Positions 11,137 to 21,267 of a DNA stretch of 64,000 bases are shown here, in pieces; the first letter of the stretch is position 1; each line of letters opens with the position of its first letter. The notes under the pieces are model-generated. The model was given only the letters and a program-made list of their open reading frames with translations, was not told the origin of the DNA and ran no database searches. The position numbers and the translations under genes are program-made. The stretch is from Cornus controversa (Eukaryota; Streptophyta; Magnoliopsida; Cornales; Cornaceae): contig CM048846.1 of the NCBI GenBank assembly GCA_026545225.1, positions 16,243,001-16,307,000 on the forward strand. Direction: 5' to 3'.

Positions 11137-12338
11137 GTAATTGTTGATGAAAAGTGTTCATATTTAACTTAATCACTCTATTTCCCATGCCCTTCCAGGT
11201 GTTGAAAATTGGGGCATGACAATCTTTATTGTACGGTGCTTATGCACGTATTAGTGACTTATAATACGGGGTTCTACACGTATTGGTGTTGTGTGTGTGA
11301 GTTGTGAGTAAATCCCCAAGCCTAATGTGATTTTGATGGCATCTATGATTTAAGTTGTTAAGTTGATTGAATTAATGTGTATGATTCGTTATGTGATCAC
11401 ATGATGATTCAAAATGTTGAGCATTGTCAAGTTTCATGATATTTATGCCATGTTGAGTTTGTAAATACGTGATAAGTAGAACACTAAGTGGCATGTCCCG
11501 TAGTTGCATGGTTGCAATTGTTATGTTTATGCACGAATATGAATTTTGAAAACTTGGGTTGATTACATAACATATTACTTTGAGCGCATTGACTTTTGCT
11601 CATCCCCATACAATAACAAATTTTAGGTAAAGAGCCAATGGCGAGTGACATATGAGCTTTTGGACTCGATGTTTATTTTAAAAGGCTAATCATTTTGTTC
11701 ATTTTGATGTGTGTACACCTCTATGTATAAATAGGTATTTTGTAAGGGGAACTTAGTACATAATATGTACATGTATGTTTGGGGTATTACTCTTCTAAAA
11801 TTTTCTCTCCTTTGGATTCATGGATTTGTGTATTATAATATTTGGATGGATGTGTAATTCTTTGAATTTGAATACGGTTAAGATTAATGGTTTATGATGT
11901 TTCCTCCCTTGTATTCATGTTGTGGATGATTTTAGATGAATTTTAGACATTTTATAATGGTTTTGGAGCAAAAAATTGAAGAAATTGGTCAAAAAATCCA
12001 ATAGGTTATGATAGATGATACGATACATTTACGATCGGCGATAAATCAAATTGCCAATTACGTTCGATCGTAAGTACTATTCACAACATTGTCAATTTTT
12101 GTCCAAACTTCAAACAAGATATCTCCTTCGTTTTAAATGGGAATTGAGTGAGATTTTTTTTAAATCGAATATTTTTAAACCCTTTATCCAATGGAACAAT
12201 ATTCATTTCAAGATTCAAATCATTGAAGAAATTGGGTACCCGAACTTGAGAGGTTCATGAGTGTCAGTCGGTTCAACTTTCTTTAATCACCTCCATTTCT
12301 TTTGCTTTTAATCGAGTGTTGGAAATTAGGGTGTGACA

Positions 12339-12445
12339 GTAAAGAACCGAATTGAATCTAACTGAACTCAACAGTTTCAATTCCAGTTCCAAAATTAAAG
12401 AACTGTTGGGATCGGTTCTGCCAGAAACCGTAAAAAACCAAACTG
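12339..12445. repeat. Right piece of the GAACCG-rich repeat
   Basis: This is the continuation of the sequence interrupted by the LTR nest. It carries GAACCG, TTCCAGTTCC, GGTTCTG and AAACCGTAAAAAACC words, echoing 600-748. Confidence 0.4.
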
Positions 12446-12688
12446 TGTGCAACCTTACACTTTGCCCTAAACAAACCTAACTAATTTTCAGATTTCATGC
12501 TTTAGATATCAAAAACAAAGCTGTCATCACAATGTAGAACATTTGACACAAAAAAGGTCATACCCAGTGCACCAGTCTCCCACTTGAAATGGCTCTCAAT
12601 TTTAAAAAATAAGATTTTTAATTCTTCAAAAATTATTCTATGCAATCAAAGGTCTACTAAAATCAAAATCATAAACCAAACAAATTCT

Positions 12689-12690
<2 letters not shown>

Positions 12691-12735
<45 letters not shown>
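12691..12735. repeat. (AT)n microsatellite
   Basis: An uninterrupted run of alternating A and T sits in the upstream flank of LEA copy A. Confidence 0.95.
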
Positions 12736-12739
<4 letters not shown>

Positions 12740-12908
12740 TTACACCCTCTTTAATAACTTAAACTTTTAAAAAAAATATTGTTTAACGTGGTATTATTGA
12801 GATCAAGCTTTGAAGGAGAACTTTTTTACACTCCTTTTTTTCTTTTCCATTTTTTTTGGGGATTGGTTTAGCGCAAGATTCCGAACTCAAAAGAAGACAG
12901 CGTGTTTG

Positions 12909-13094
12909 TGACATCTCATATCGCATTGAAAGAGAAATTGTTGAGACTTATATTTGTGAATTTCTCCTAACTGTGTAGAAGCGTTTTAAAAAACGTGAGT
13001 ATCAAAAAGAGAGTGTACAAAGCGAACAATATCTACACGATAATTTCTGAAAATACAAGATTAACGAGGACAGGTCCGCGGTCGGATCATGACA
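12909..13094. mobile_element. TRIM-like solo LTR remnant upstream of LEA copy A
   Basis: The stretch begins TGACATCTCATATCGC and ends GGATCATGACA. It holds GCGAACAATATCTACAC, a word typical of small plant TRIM LTRs. Related sequence ending GGGCCATGACA lies at about 27,935-27,977, at the equivalent place upstream of LEA copy C, so the insertion may predate the split of these units. Target duplications were not clear. Confidence 0.45.
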
Positions 13095-13289
13095 TTGTTA
13101 GAATACTAAAATTACACTATTTCTAATAATTTAAACGAAAAATAAAATTTTGGACATCATGGAACCTTAAAATAAATATTTATTTCAATAAATTATTCCA
13201 AATTTTTTCACATGGTAAAAACCTAGAGTCTTGAGAAAACCAAAAGTTCAAAACTCAAAACTCTTTTAACCGTTGGTCCCCTTCAGTTG

Positions 13290-13540
13290 ACATCAGAGAG
13301 AGAACCGAGTTCGTTGACCTCGCAAGGCACCAGGATGTGGTTGACCAATCCCTGGGCCCCATTTGGCCTCAAGCTCGCTACTGATGAGGAGCGAAGACCG
13401 CACCAACACTGGGTCAAATTCAAGTCCACGTGGCAAATGTGAGAAATATACGCTCTCTGAAATCCGCAAGCACTGCCACGTCACACCTACGGCAACACCA
13501 GTCATTCACTAACCGTTTCATCTCTATATCTTCCACTTTT
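13290..13540 (+). promoter_or_regulatory. Conserved LEA promoter, copy A (two ABREs, TATA)
   Basis: The sequence is closely matched upstream of copies B and C. It contains CCACGTGG with a G-box core at 13,427-13,432, then CCACGTCA at 13,476-13,483. A TATA-type CTATATC follows near 13,524. Paired ACGT elements at this spacing are the classic ABA-responsive arrangement bound by ABI5/AREB bZIP factors. The role is inferred from motif and gene family. Confidence 0.7.
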
Positions 13541-13654
13541 TTTTCTCTGCTTTCACAATTCAGTATTCATTCATAATTTATTTGGTTCTTTGAAATTTGA
13601 TCTTTTTTTCTATTGTTGTGAAACACACATTTAGCATAGTATTTCTAGAGAGAG

Positions 13655-14701
13655 ATGGCAAAGGGAGCGGCATTGTGGTTACTATGGCTGGCCGTGGTCT
13701 CGGTGGAGGTTAACTTGTGTTGGGGGGACACCGAATTTTGGAGTGATACGGGGTGAGGGAAACTCAGAGTAACCTTATATATACATACATATGTACACAC
13801 ACGTGTTCTTTATTTTATATTTTAAACTAATTTTTTTCAATTCAAGTTTTGACATCAATTGCATATTATCAAAGGTCACGTATAAAAGTAATTCAATGTA
13901 ACTTTGGATAAGTTTTTTTTTTTTTTTTTTGCACGAAGGAATTCTTATTTTTTCAGGTTAGATAATGCTTCTTTTTCTTTCTTTTTTTTTTTTCTTTTTA
14001 ATGATGTGGAATCAATCTAATTAGGGTTCCCATAGACACGTGGCTACAACAAAAACAGCAAGAACTGATTAAACCGCAACAAAAAGAACAAGAGCTAGGA
14101 GTCAAACTTGAGACCTCAAGGTAGTAGTCCAAGACGTTACAATAATGTTCAGTTCTGTAAGCTTGTTCACCGACATTTGTTTCGGCTTTAATGTCGATCT
14201 CTTTGTTGATTCAAGAAACTCTTTAGTAGCTAGGCTTAGTGAAAATGTTCAAATACCAATCTTTTTCAAGAATCATTTATTTATGTTTCAATGTTGCGTT
14301 TAGGGAATTCGGAGCAAAAGATGCGGCTCAAAAGTCGATAGATAAAGCAGACGATGCTGCATCAAAAACTAAAGAAACAATAAGTTCTACAGCATCTGGT
14401 GTTTTTTTTTCTTTTCTTAGACTCTTATTCCACGTGAATTATTTCTCTCTCTAACATTTTCATTTTCAATCTTTTGGCAGAAGCAAAGGACTACGCTTCT
14501 CAAAAAGCCAACGCCGCATCAGACGTGACTGTTGATGCAAAGAATTATGCGAGTGAGAAGGCAGCTAGTGCCAAGAACACGGTCTCGGACAAGGCTGTTG
14601 ATGCCAAAGAGACTGTGGAAAATACAATATCAGCTGGGAAAGATAAAGCATCTAAAGCCTACAACTCTATTTCTGACAACGCCAATCAAGGCCGAAATTA
14701 A
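13655..14701 (+). CDS. LEA-like secreted protein, copy A (three exons; shifted first donor, or pseudogene)
   Basis: The exons follow copies B and C: exon 1 from 13,655, exon 2 14,304-14,398, exon 3 14,481-14,701. The N-terminus MAKGAALWLLWLAVVSVEV is a signal peptide ending near LCWGD. Read to the donor used by the paralogues (GT at 13,769), exon 1 has a stop, TGA at 13,754-13,756, so the gene looks broken. However, that old donor has decayed to GTAACC, and the stop lies inside a new good donor, GTGAGG at 13,753. Splicing there keeps the same phase and gives an open frame of 98+95+221 nt, 137 residues. The body is the Ala/Lys/Asp-rich helical LEA repeat (DYASQKANAASD, KNYASEKAASAKNTVSDKA). 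The conserved WTDWAKGK segment is lost. The LEA role is protection of proteins and membranes during drying, here probably in the secretory pathway. Confidence 0.6.
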
Positions 14702-14919
14702 TTTCTAATTTCCAATCATTAATATTTTAGAATATATTATAATGAGTTGGGACTCATTTTTCTTTTCCTCTCAAATTTCTACGTATGTAACAGTTTCGGG
14801 CAAGGCTGTTAGAAGATTAGAACTCTCAGCCTCAACCCGAATTTTCAATTTTTATACTTGTAAGTTTTAATTTTAAAAATAAAAATATATATGTGTGTAT
14901 AATATAAAATTATATATGG

Positions 14920-15190
14920 CTCTGGCCATTACTAAGCTCAGCATATGCACTTGGCCGTAAATGTAAACAACCCTAACCAATTTTCATATTCGTAGATCTC
15001 AAACACAAACCCTTCCGCACAATTTATAACATTTGATACAAGTGATATTGTGATATCAATGTCTATTTTAATTTCTCAAAATTTCGTACTCAAAATTCAA
15101 TGGTAAATATGAAAATGGGGTAAATTTTAAAAAATAGGATTTTAATTCTTCTAAAATTATTTTATATATTCGGAGTACTATTAAAAACTA
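14920..15190. repeat. Start of the next LEA-array unit (boundary block)
   Basis: CACTTGGCCGTAAATGTAAACAA and CCTAACCAATTTTCATATTC here recur at 12,455-12,500 (partly) and at 23,503-23,515 joined to 24,064-24,100. This marks the unit-to-unit junction of the LEA array. It also supplies the uninterrupted version of the site of the element at 23,516-24,063. Confidence 0.6.
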
Positions 15191-17289
15191 AGGTAAGGTA
15201 AAATACACTGACCTTTCCTGAGGTTTGAATTAATTACCACCGACATCAAATTAATGAATTTTGTTACAATGACCTCTCATGAGGTTTGCTCCGTTAGACA
15301 AAAACTCCAATTCAGTCCAAAATTCTGTTAGTTTTGTCAAAAAATTTTTAGAGTAAATTACACTGACCTCCCATGATATTTGGAATAAATTACATTGACC
15401 TCCCCTGAGGTTTCTCCTAATTACACCTAACATTAAATTAATTGATTTTGTTACAATGATCTTTTCTGTAACAGAAGTGAACTAACCGACGTTAACTTTT
15501 GGGTGAAATGTTTATTTTTTCCTTAATATTATATTGATATAAAAATTAAAATATTTATATATATATATAATGACACTTTTGCCCTTCTAATATAATAATA
15601 TTTACTATATTATATATATAGTAAATATTTTTATATATATGTGTGTGTGTGCACACAACCCCAACTGTCATCATGCTCCCACTTTCGGCTTCATCAACCT
15701 CACCATGGTGGTGACCATGACAATTAGGGTTGTGCACGATGGTTGTGGCGGCTAGTAGTGGTTCACGGCATGGTAGCCGTGAGTGGTAGGTCTGGTCTAT
15801 GGCACGGCGGTGGTTTTGGTGTGGTGTCGATGGGGGTGATGATGACAGCTGGAGTTGTGCGTGCGTGCATGCGCACACACACACATATATAAATATATAA
15901 TATTTACTATAGGGAAGCGATATTTGCACTCCCATTTTCTACGTTTACACTCCCATCTTAGGAGAAATGTCACTTCTAACCTTTATTTCACATGTGAATG
16001 ATTAACTTTTTTCAAAATACTAAACTACTCTTTCAAACATTCTCTTTGTCTCTTATCTTTAATGTTTTTGGTCTCTTTGATCGGATCGAAAAAAAATACT
16101 CAGAAAAAAATAATCTAAAAAAAAAATTCTCTTTTTACAAGACCCAAAAAAAGTTATATATGTTAATAAATTATTTCTTTTGACAAGACCAAAATATATA
16201 TAGATATATATCTGTTGAAGAAATTATATCTTTTGTCATGAGATAAAAAAAATATCTCTGTTAAATAAATTTTTTCTTTTGGTAGGAATTAAAAATTAAA
16301 AAGTACCCAAAAAATAGTTATCCATGTTAAATAAATTCTCTCTTGACATAACCCAAAAAAAAGTATATAAAATTTTTTATTCTTGTTGAATAAATAATCT
16401 ACATTGAGAGTACCCAAAAAAAAAAAAATTATCGTTATTGAATAAATTATAGCTTTTGATAGGTTCAAAATAAGAAATTATCTCTATTGAATAAATTATC
16501 TTTATCGGAAGAAACCCCAAAAAAGAGTTATTTTTGTTGAATAAATTATCCATTTTGAGAAGACAAAAAAAAAACTATGAACAAGTTATCTCTTTTGACA
16601 AGATTAAAAAAAAAAAGTGATAAAGAAAGTAAAAAAGGTAAAAAAAATTATCCCTTTTGATAAGACCAAAAAAAAAAAAAACATAATAAAGAAACTAAAG
16701 AAGGTAAAAAAGAGTTTAACTTTATAGTATAAAGGGTAGTTGTAGTATTATAAAATAAGGGATGATGTATGAATTAGTTTAGGAACTTTCTTGTCATTTT
16801 CTTTAAAAGAAAATGATAAGTGGAGTGTAATTGTAAAAAATGGGAGTGCGAATATTGTCTCCCTTACTATATATATAATATAGTAAATATTATTATATTA
16901 AATGGGTAAAAGTGTTATTTTATATATATATATATATAAATATTTTAATTTTTATATCAATATTAAGAGTAGAATAAACATTTCACCCAAAAGTTAATGT
17001 CGGTTAGTTCATATCTGTTATAAGGAGGTCATTATATCAAAATCAATTAGTTTGATATCGGGTGTAATTAGGCCAAACGTCAAAGGATGTTAGTGTAATT
17101 TATCCCAAATCTCAGGAGAGGTCAGTGTAATTTATCCTAAATTTTTTGACAAAACTAACATAATTTTGGACGGAGGAGGGTCTTTGTCTAACGGAGCAAA
17201 CGATAGAAGAGGTCATTGTAACAAAATCCATTAATTTAATGTCTGATGTAATTAGGCTAAATCTCAAAAAAGATCAATGTATTTTACTC
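15191..17289. mobile_element. Mutator-like element with about 400-bp terminal inverted repeats
   Basis: The left arm (15,191 to about 15,620) and right arm (about 16,870-17,289) are inverted copies. Paired words include TAACCGACGTTAACTTTTGG and CCAAAAGTTAATGTCGGTTA. A perfect 9-bp duplication TAAAAACTA flanks the element at 15,182-15,190 and 17,290-17,298. Long inverted repeats with 9-bp duplications point to the Mutator superfamily. There is no transposase; the interior is low-complexity GGTGGTGG-type sequence plus a nested element at 15,912-16,863. It lies between LEA copies A and B. Confidence 0.8.
15912..16863. mobile_element. Nested TIR element, 8-bp target duplication
   Basis: The ends are inverted: GGGAAGCGATATTTGCACTC at the left and, on the minus strand, GGGAGACAATATTCGCACTC at the right. 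A perfect 8-bp duplication TTACTATA flanks it at 15,904-15,911 and 16,864-16,871. The interior is very AT-rich with repeated TTGAATAAATTAT and runs of A, with no coding capacity. The 8-bp duplication suggests a hAT-type non-autonomous element. It is inserted in the Mutator-like element. Confidence 0.8.
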
Positions 17290-17369
17290 TAAAAACTAAA
17301 ATCAAATCCTCAAAAAAATATAAATATTAAAGTTACACCATACTAAACCATCTCTTAAGTAGATGATAG

Positions 17370-18960
17370 TTAAAACATGTGTGGTGACGCGCTGATCTTC
17401 GAGAGTGTGAGATAATTACAAAACAATAACATCTCAAACTGTACTCAAGAAAAATATATTAATCAGTTAATCTTCTTCATATTACGAATTATTTCCTTAT
17501 ATCACCAAGTCAAAATATAATAAAATCAAACTTAATTTGATTCAACAATGTCAATTATATTTAAACACCCAAAACCTTTTGATTTTCACCAAGTCAAAAA
17601 AATTAACTGCACATTTGGAATTAGACAGCAGAATATAATCAAGTAAATAATAGCATTTCAATTAGCATAATATGCAAATTGCATTTTCTAGTTCAATCCG
17701 TCACAAGTTATAAAATCAACTCATAAAGAGAGTAATCCAATAATTTATCCGGTATAAAAAATTCGAGAAAATAACCAACATCATAGCTAGTCAATCAATG
17801 TGTACCCTATGCGTCTTTAAAAACCTCTCCTTCGGGAACACTGCACCCGTTCTTTGGCTTTAGGGGCTTGCATCCAAGGACCATAAATACTGCCTCGTTA
17901 AATCCTGGTCATTTAGGATATTTTAAACCCGAGGGAAACTCTTGCCCTACCTATTTAATGCCAGTCACATACACATTTGAGAGACCAATTCCAAATCCAA
18001 CGTAAGGATATGGCATTCAATTCTCACAATCTAACTGTTTTTCGCAACAACTCACGTTTGGAAATTCACTAAAAAAAAAAAAAAAATTCATATTTTTTGA
18101 TAAAATAAAATTTTGGAGAAATTTCAATGTTTATTTTCATTTCTCAAAATTTCGTACTCAAAATTGAATGGTAAATATGAAATAAAATTAAATAAGGATA
18201 TTATTGTCCAAAACTTATACAAATTTTCAGCAAAAACATGTTTTCTTTAAAAATTTACCAAAAATAGGGTTCTCACTAAATTTGCATGAAACCAGAACCA
18301 ATTGAAAGCTTAAATAGTATATTTTGATATCATCACTTAAAATCTAAAAGACTATATTTTGATATCATCAATTTACTTTAATAAATATCTTTATCAAGTG
18401 AGTGAGTTTTTGAAGAAAACAGTAAGAAAATCTTTGCTCTGAAAATAGTTTTCACAACAAAATGTCTTCAACTTCAAAAAATGGCCATAAATTCAAAACT
18501 CAACAATTTTTAGCCAAATAAAAACTTGTAGACTCCTCAACAAGTGTACTTTAATACCTCAAAATTTCATTTTCAAATTACAAGTCAAAGTATAAAAAAT
18601 TTAGTCCTAAATACATATTGTTCAATTCAAATTTTCAGCACAAAAATTTACTTCAAAATCTAACGAACCTTCAATTAATTTCATGCTGAAAAGAGTAGTT
18701 TGACAACTTAAATCCTCATTTCTCAAGTGAAGACATATTTATGAAAAAAAATAATTTTAATAATTAAAAACAACATTTTTAAAAATTGAGAAAGTTAAGA
18801 AACATACTTTTTAAAAAAAAATTCCAATTTTTCTCACTTTCTCCTCTCCTTTTCTCTTTTTCTTTCTTCTCTGGTTGTCTCCTTCTTGCTCTTCTTTCTT
18901 TTTTTTTCTTTTTCTTTTTCTTTCTTTCTACTTCAAATGTATTATATTGATATATCTACA
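17370..18960 (-). mobile_element. Degraded LTR-like sequence, reverse orientation
   Basis: No gene is seen. GCATCCAAGGACCATAAATA and TCGTTAAATCCTGGTCATTT (17,870-17,915), followed by AT-rich sequence and a CT-rich stretch (18,830-18,950), resemble the middle and leader of Tekay-type LTRs read on the minus strand. The piece 18,121-18,180 matches 15,060-15,115, so part of the LEA unit is repeated here. Ends could not be set. Confidence 0.35.
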
Positions 18961-19069
18961 AGCTTCTAGGAGGAGCTATATGATTATATACACATGGCCT
19001 TCTTTCTCGAGACCACTCATGCATCTTATTTGACACTTTTCTTTTTAATTGGCACTTGTCACTGTTAAA

Positions 19070-19650
19070 TAAGGGTGACAAAATTTGACATGACTCATCA
19101 ATACGACTTGAACAAGACATGAAGATAACTGGTTTGGATTGACCTTAATTATGTTCGTATCATAATCGTATCAACACGTTTAATTAATCATCATATTCGT
19201 GTTTTGGAGTTCAACTCGTTTAACTCAATTAGATACATTTAATTAATAGTGTCGTAATCGAAGAACTCATAACCTATTTTAAGCCAATTACATATTATGG
19301 ACATTTCTATTATTTTAATATAAATTCAACATGGATACTGTTTTTGACCTTTTTTATAATTATATTGTCCCAATTATTATATCTTCATGAATTTAATCAT
19401 CTATTATCTCATTTTTTTTTCAACATATTTGCATTTTATACTTAAGTTAATAAATGAGTTATATGATCTATTTAAGTTAATCGGGTTAAATAGGTCAACC
19501 TCTGTAATATGTTTAATAAATAGATCATGTTTGAGTCAAGAGTTTCTAAAACGATTATTAAATGGATCGTGTACGGGTAAATTTGTTTAGCAAAATACTT
19601 ATAAATTGACAAGACATGATTATAATCCAACAATACGAATTGTCACCCTA
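19070..19650. mobile_element. hAT-type MITE
   Basis: The ends read TAAGGGTGACAAA and, on the minus strand, TAGGGTGACAATTCG. The flanking 8-mers are CTGTTAAA (19,062-19,069) and CTACTAAA (19,651-19,658), identical at six of eight positions, an aged 8-bp duplication. TAGGGTGACAA ends are seen in plant hAT elements. There is no coding sequence. Confidence 0.6.
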
Positions 19651-19934
19651 CTACTAAACTTACCAAAAAAATTTCTTCATTTACTTATTTTATTTTTCAA
19701 TTTACCTCTTTTTCTTTTTTTTCCAATCTAGCCACCACTAAATATTTTTCATATTTAATCCAAGTCATTTAACTTGTATATTTTAAACATTCTACACACT
19801 CAATATATTTTTCTATTTTATTGAATCTCTCAATTCTCTAAAATTTCATATTTCACCACTACTACTAATTAAAGAACTTTATTTAAAATTTAGAATATTA
19901 CATGTATTATGTTAAATAAATAAATACATACAGA

Positions 19935-20350
19935 CATCACGGACCTTAAAATGATATTTATTTCAATAAATTATTCCAAAATTTTTATACATGCTCAAAA
20001 GAGTCCTAGAAAACCCGCAAGGTACCAGGATGTGTTTGACCAAATCCTGGGCCCCATTTGACCTCAAGCTCGCTACTGATGAGGAGCGAAGCCCGCACTC
20101 TGCTGGGTAAAATTCAAGTCCACGTGGCAAAGTGTGAGAAATATACAATTCCTGAAATCTCAAACAACTGCCACGTCACCAGTCATTCACTAACCATTTC
20201 ATCTATAAATCTACCACTTTTTTTTCTCTGTTTTCACAATGTAATATTCATTCATAATTTATTTAGTTCTTTGAAATTTGATCTTCGTTTCTATTGTTGT
20301 AAAACACACATTTACAATAATATTTCTAGAGAGAGAGAGAGAGTGTAGAG
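19935..20350 (+). promoter_or_regulatory. Conserved LEA promoter, copy B (two ABREs, TATA)
   Basis: CACGTG is at 20,121-20,126, CCACGTCA at 20,171-20,178 and TATAAAT at 20,204-20,210, all in the same order and spacing as in copies A and C. The match with the other copies extends from about 19,935 (GACATCACGGACC) to the start codon. A (GA)n run, 20,330-20,342, lies in the 5' leader. Confidence 0.72.
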
Positions 20351-20354
20351 AGAG

Positions 20355-21199
20355 ATGGCAAAGGGAACCGCATTGTTGGTACTATGGCTGGCCGTGGTCT
20401 CGTTGGAGGTTAGCTTGTGTTGGGGTGACGAGGCCGAATCTTGGACTGATTGGGCTAAGGGAAAGCTGAATGAGTAAGTTTATATATACATGTCATTTTG
20501 AATAGTCTTTACTTTATAATTTTGACCTCAATTCCATATTACCAAACATGTCATGTAAAAGTAATTCAATCTAACTTATATAGAAGTAATTGGAATAATT
20601 TCTTTTTGTTTATATGGCTAGATAATGCCTTTTATTCTTTTCTTTTTTAAGTGATGTGAAACCATTCTAAAAAAAAAAAATTGGACACATGCTTACAATG
20701 TGAATGGGTTGTGCGAGTGAAGCGTGAGTTCTATCGCATGATGTTTTGAATTCTAAAAATTTCAAATGAGAGTAATGTCAACTCCGAATTATCAGATTAT
20801 GTATCATTGCTTTTTGATAATTGGTTTGAATTAAGATGGTGCCTTTGAAATGATTCTATCCATATGTTGTTCGTGAAGATATTGTTGGATTCTCTAACTA
20901 GGCATGGTTGAAAGTTAGGGAAATACTAAAAGTCATGAAATTTTATCATGAATTGATTTCATGAATGATGTGGCAAGTGATAATACCATTGACATTCCGT
21001 GTATGGGGAGAATCCCACCAATACTAACTCACTATTTAATTGTCACATCATTCAAGATAAAAATTTATGAAATATTTTCATGACGTGTAGCATTGCTCTG
21101 AAAGTTATGCATGTTTTAAGTTCTAAAATTGAAGCATGTTAATTAATGGTGTCACTGTTACAGGTAGGTGATTTGGCACTCTCTATAATTATAGACCGG

Positions 21200-21267
<68 letters not shown>

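Larger units (their letters stand above)
8560..11221 (+). mobile_element. Nested forward LTR with primer-binding site and short tail
   Basis: A long LTR ends GGGTATGACA at 11,121, and TGGTATCAGAGC, the initiator-Met tRNA primer site, follows at 11,125-11,136. About 85 bases later a second LTR-like terminus ATTGGGGCATGACA ends at 11,221. The body is homologous, in the opposite orientation, to 24,383-25,917. The 5' boundary is not sharp: leader-like CT-rich sequence starts near 8,640, and I found no matching target duplication. It is probably a 5' LTR plus a stub of interior and 3' LTR end after a large deletion. Confidence 0.5.
5072..12338 (+). mobile_element. Tekay/Del-type solo LTR interrupted by other LTRs
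   Basis: The outer element starts TGCAGAGACCCAAG (5,072) and ends GGGTGTGACA (12,338). A perfect 5-bp duplication GTAAA flanks it at 5,067-5,071 and 12,339-12,343. TGCAGAGAC...GTGTGACA ends are typical of plant Tekay/Del chromovirus LTRs. No gag-pol lies between, so it is best read as a solo LTR stretched by later insertions: a reverse LTR (5,435-7,830) and another forward LTR unit (about 8,560-11,221). The outer LTR segments are then about 5,072-5,434, 7,831-8,5xx and 11,222-12,338. Confidence 0.7.

Noticed and set aside
15555..15935. 126-codon open frame (-)
   Set aside because: It lies in low-complexity sequence between the arms of the Mutator-like element and crosses the border of the nested element.
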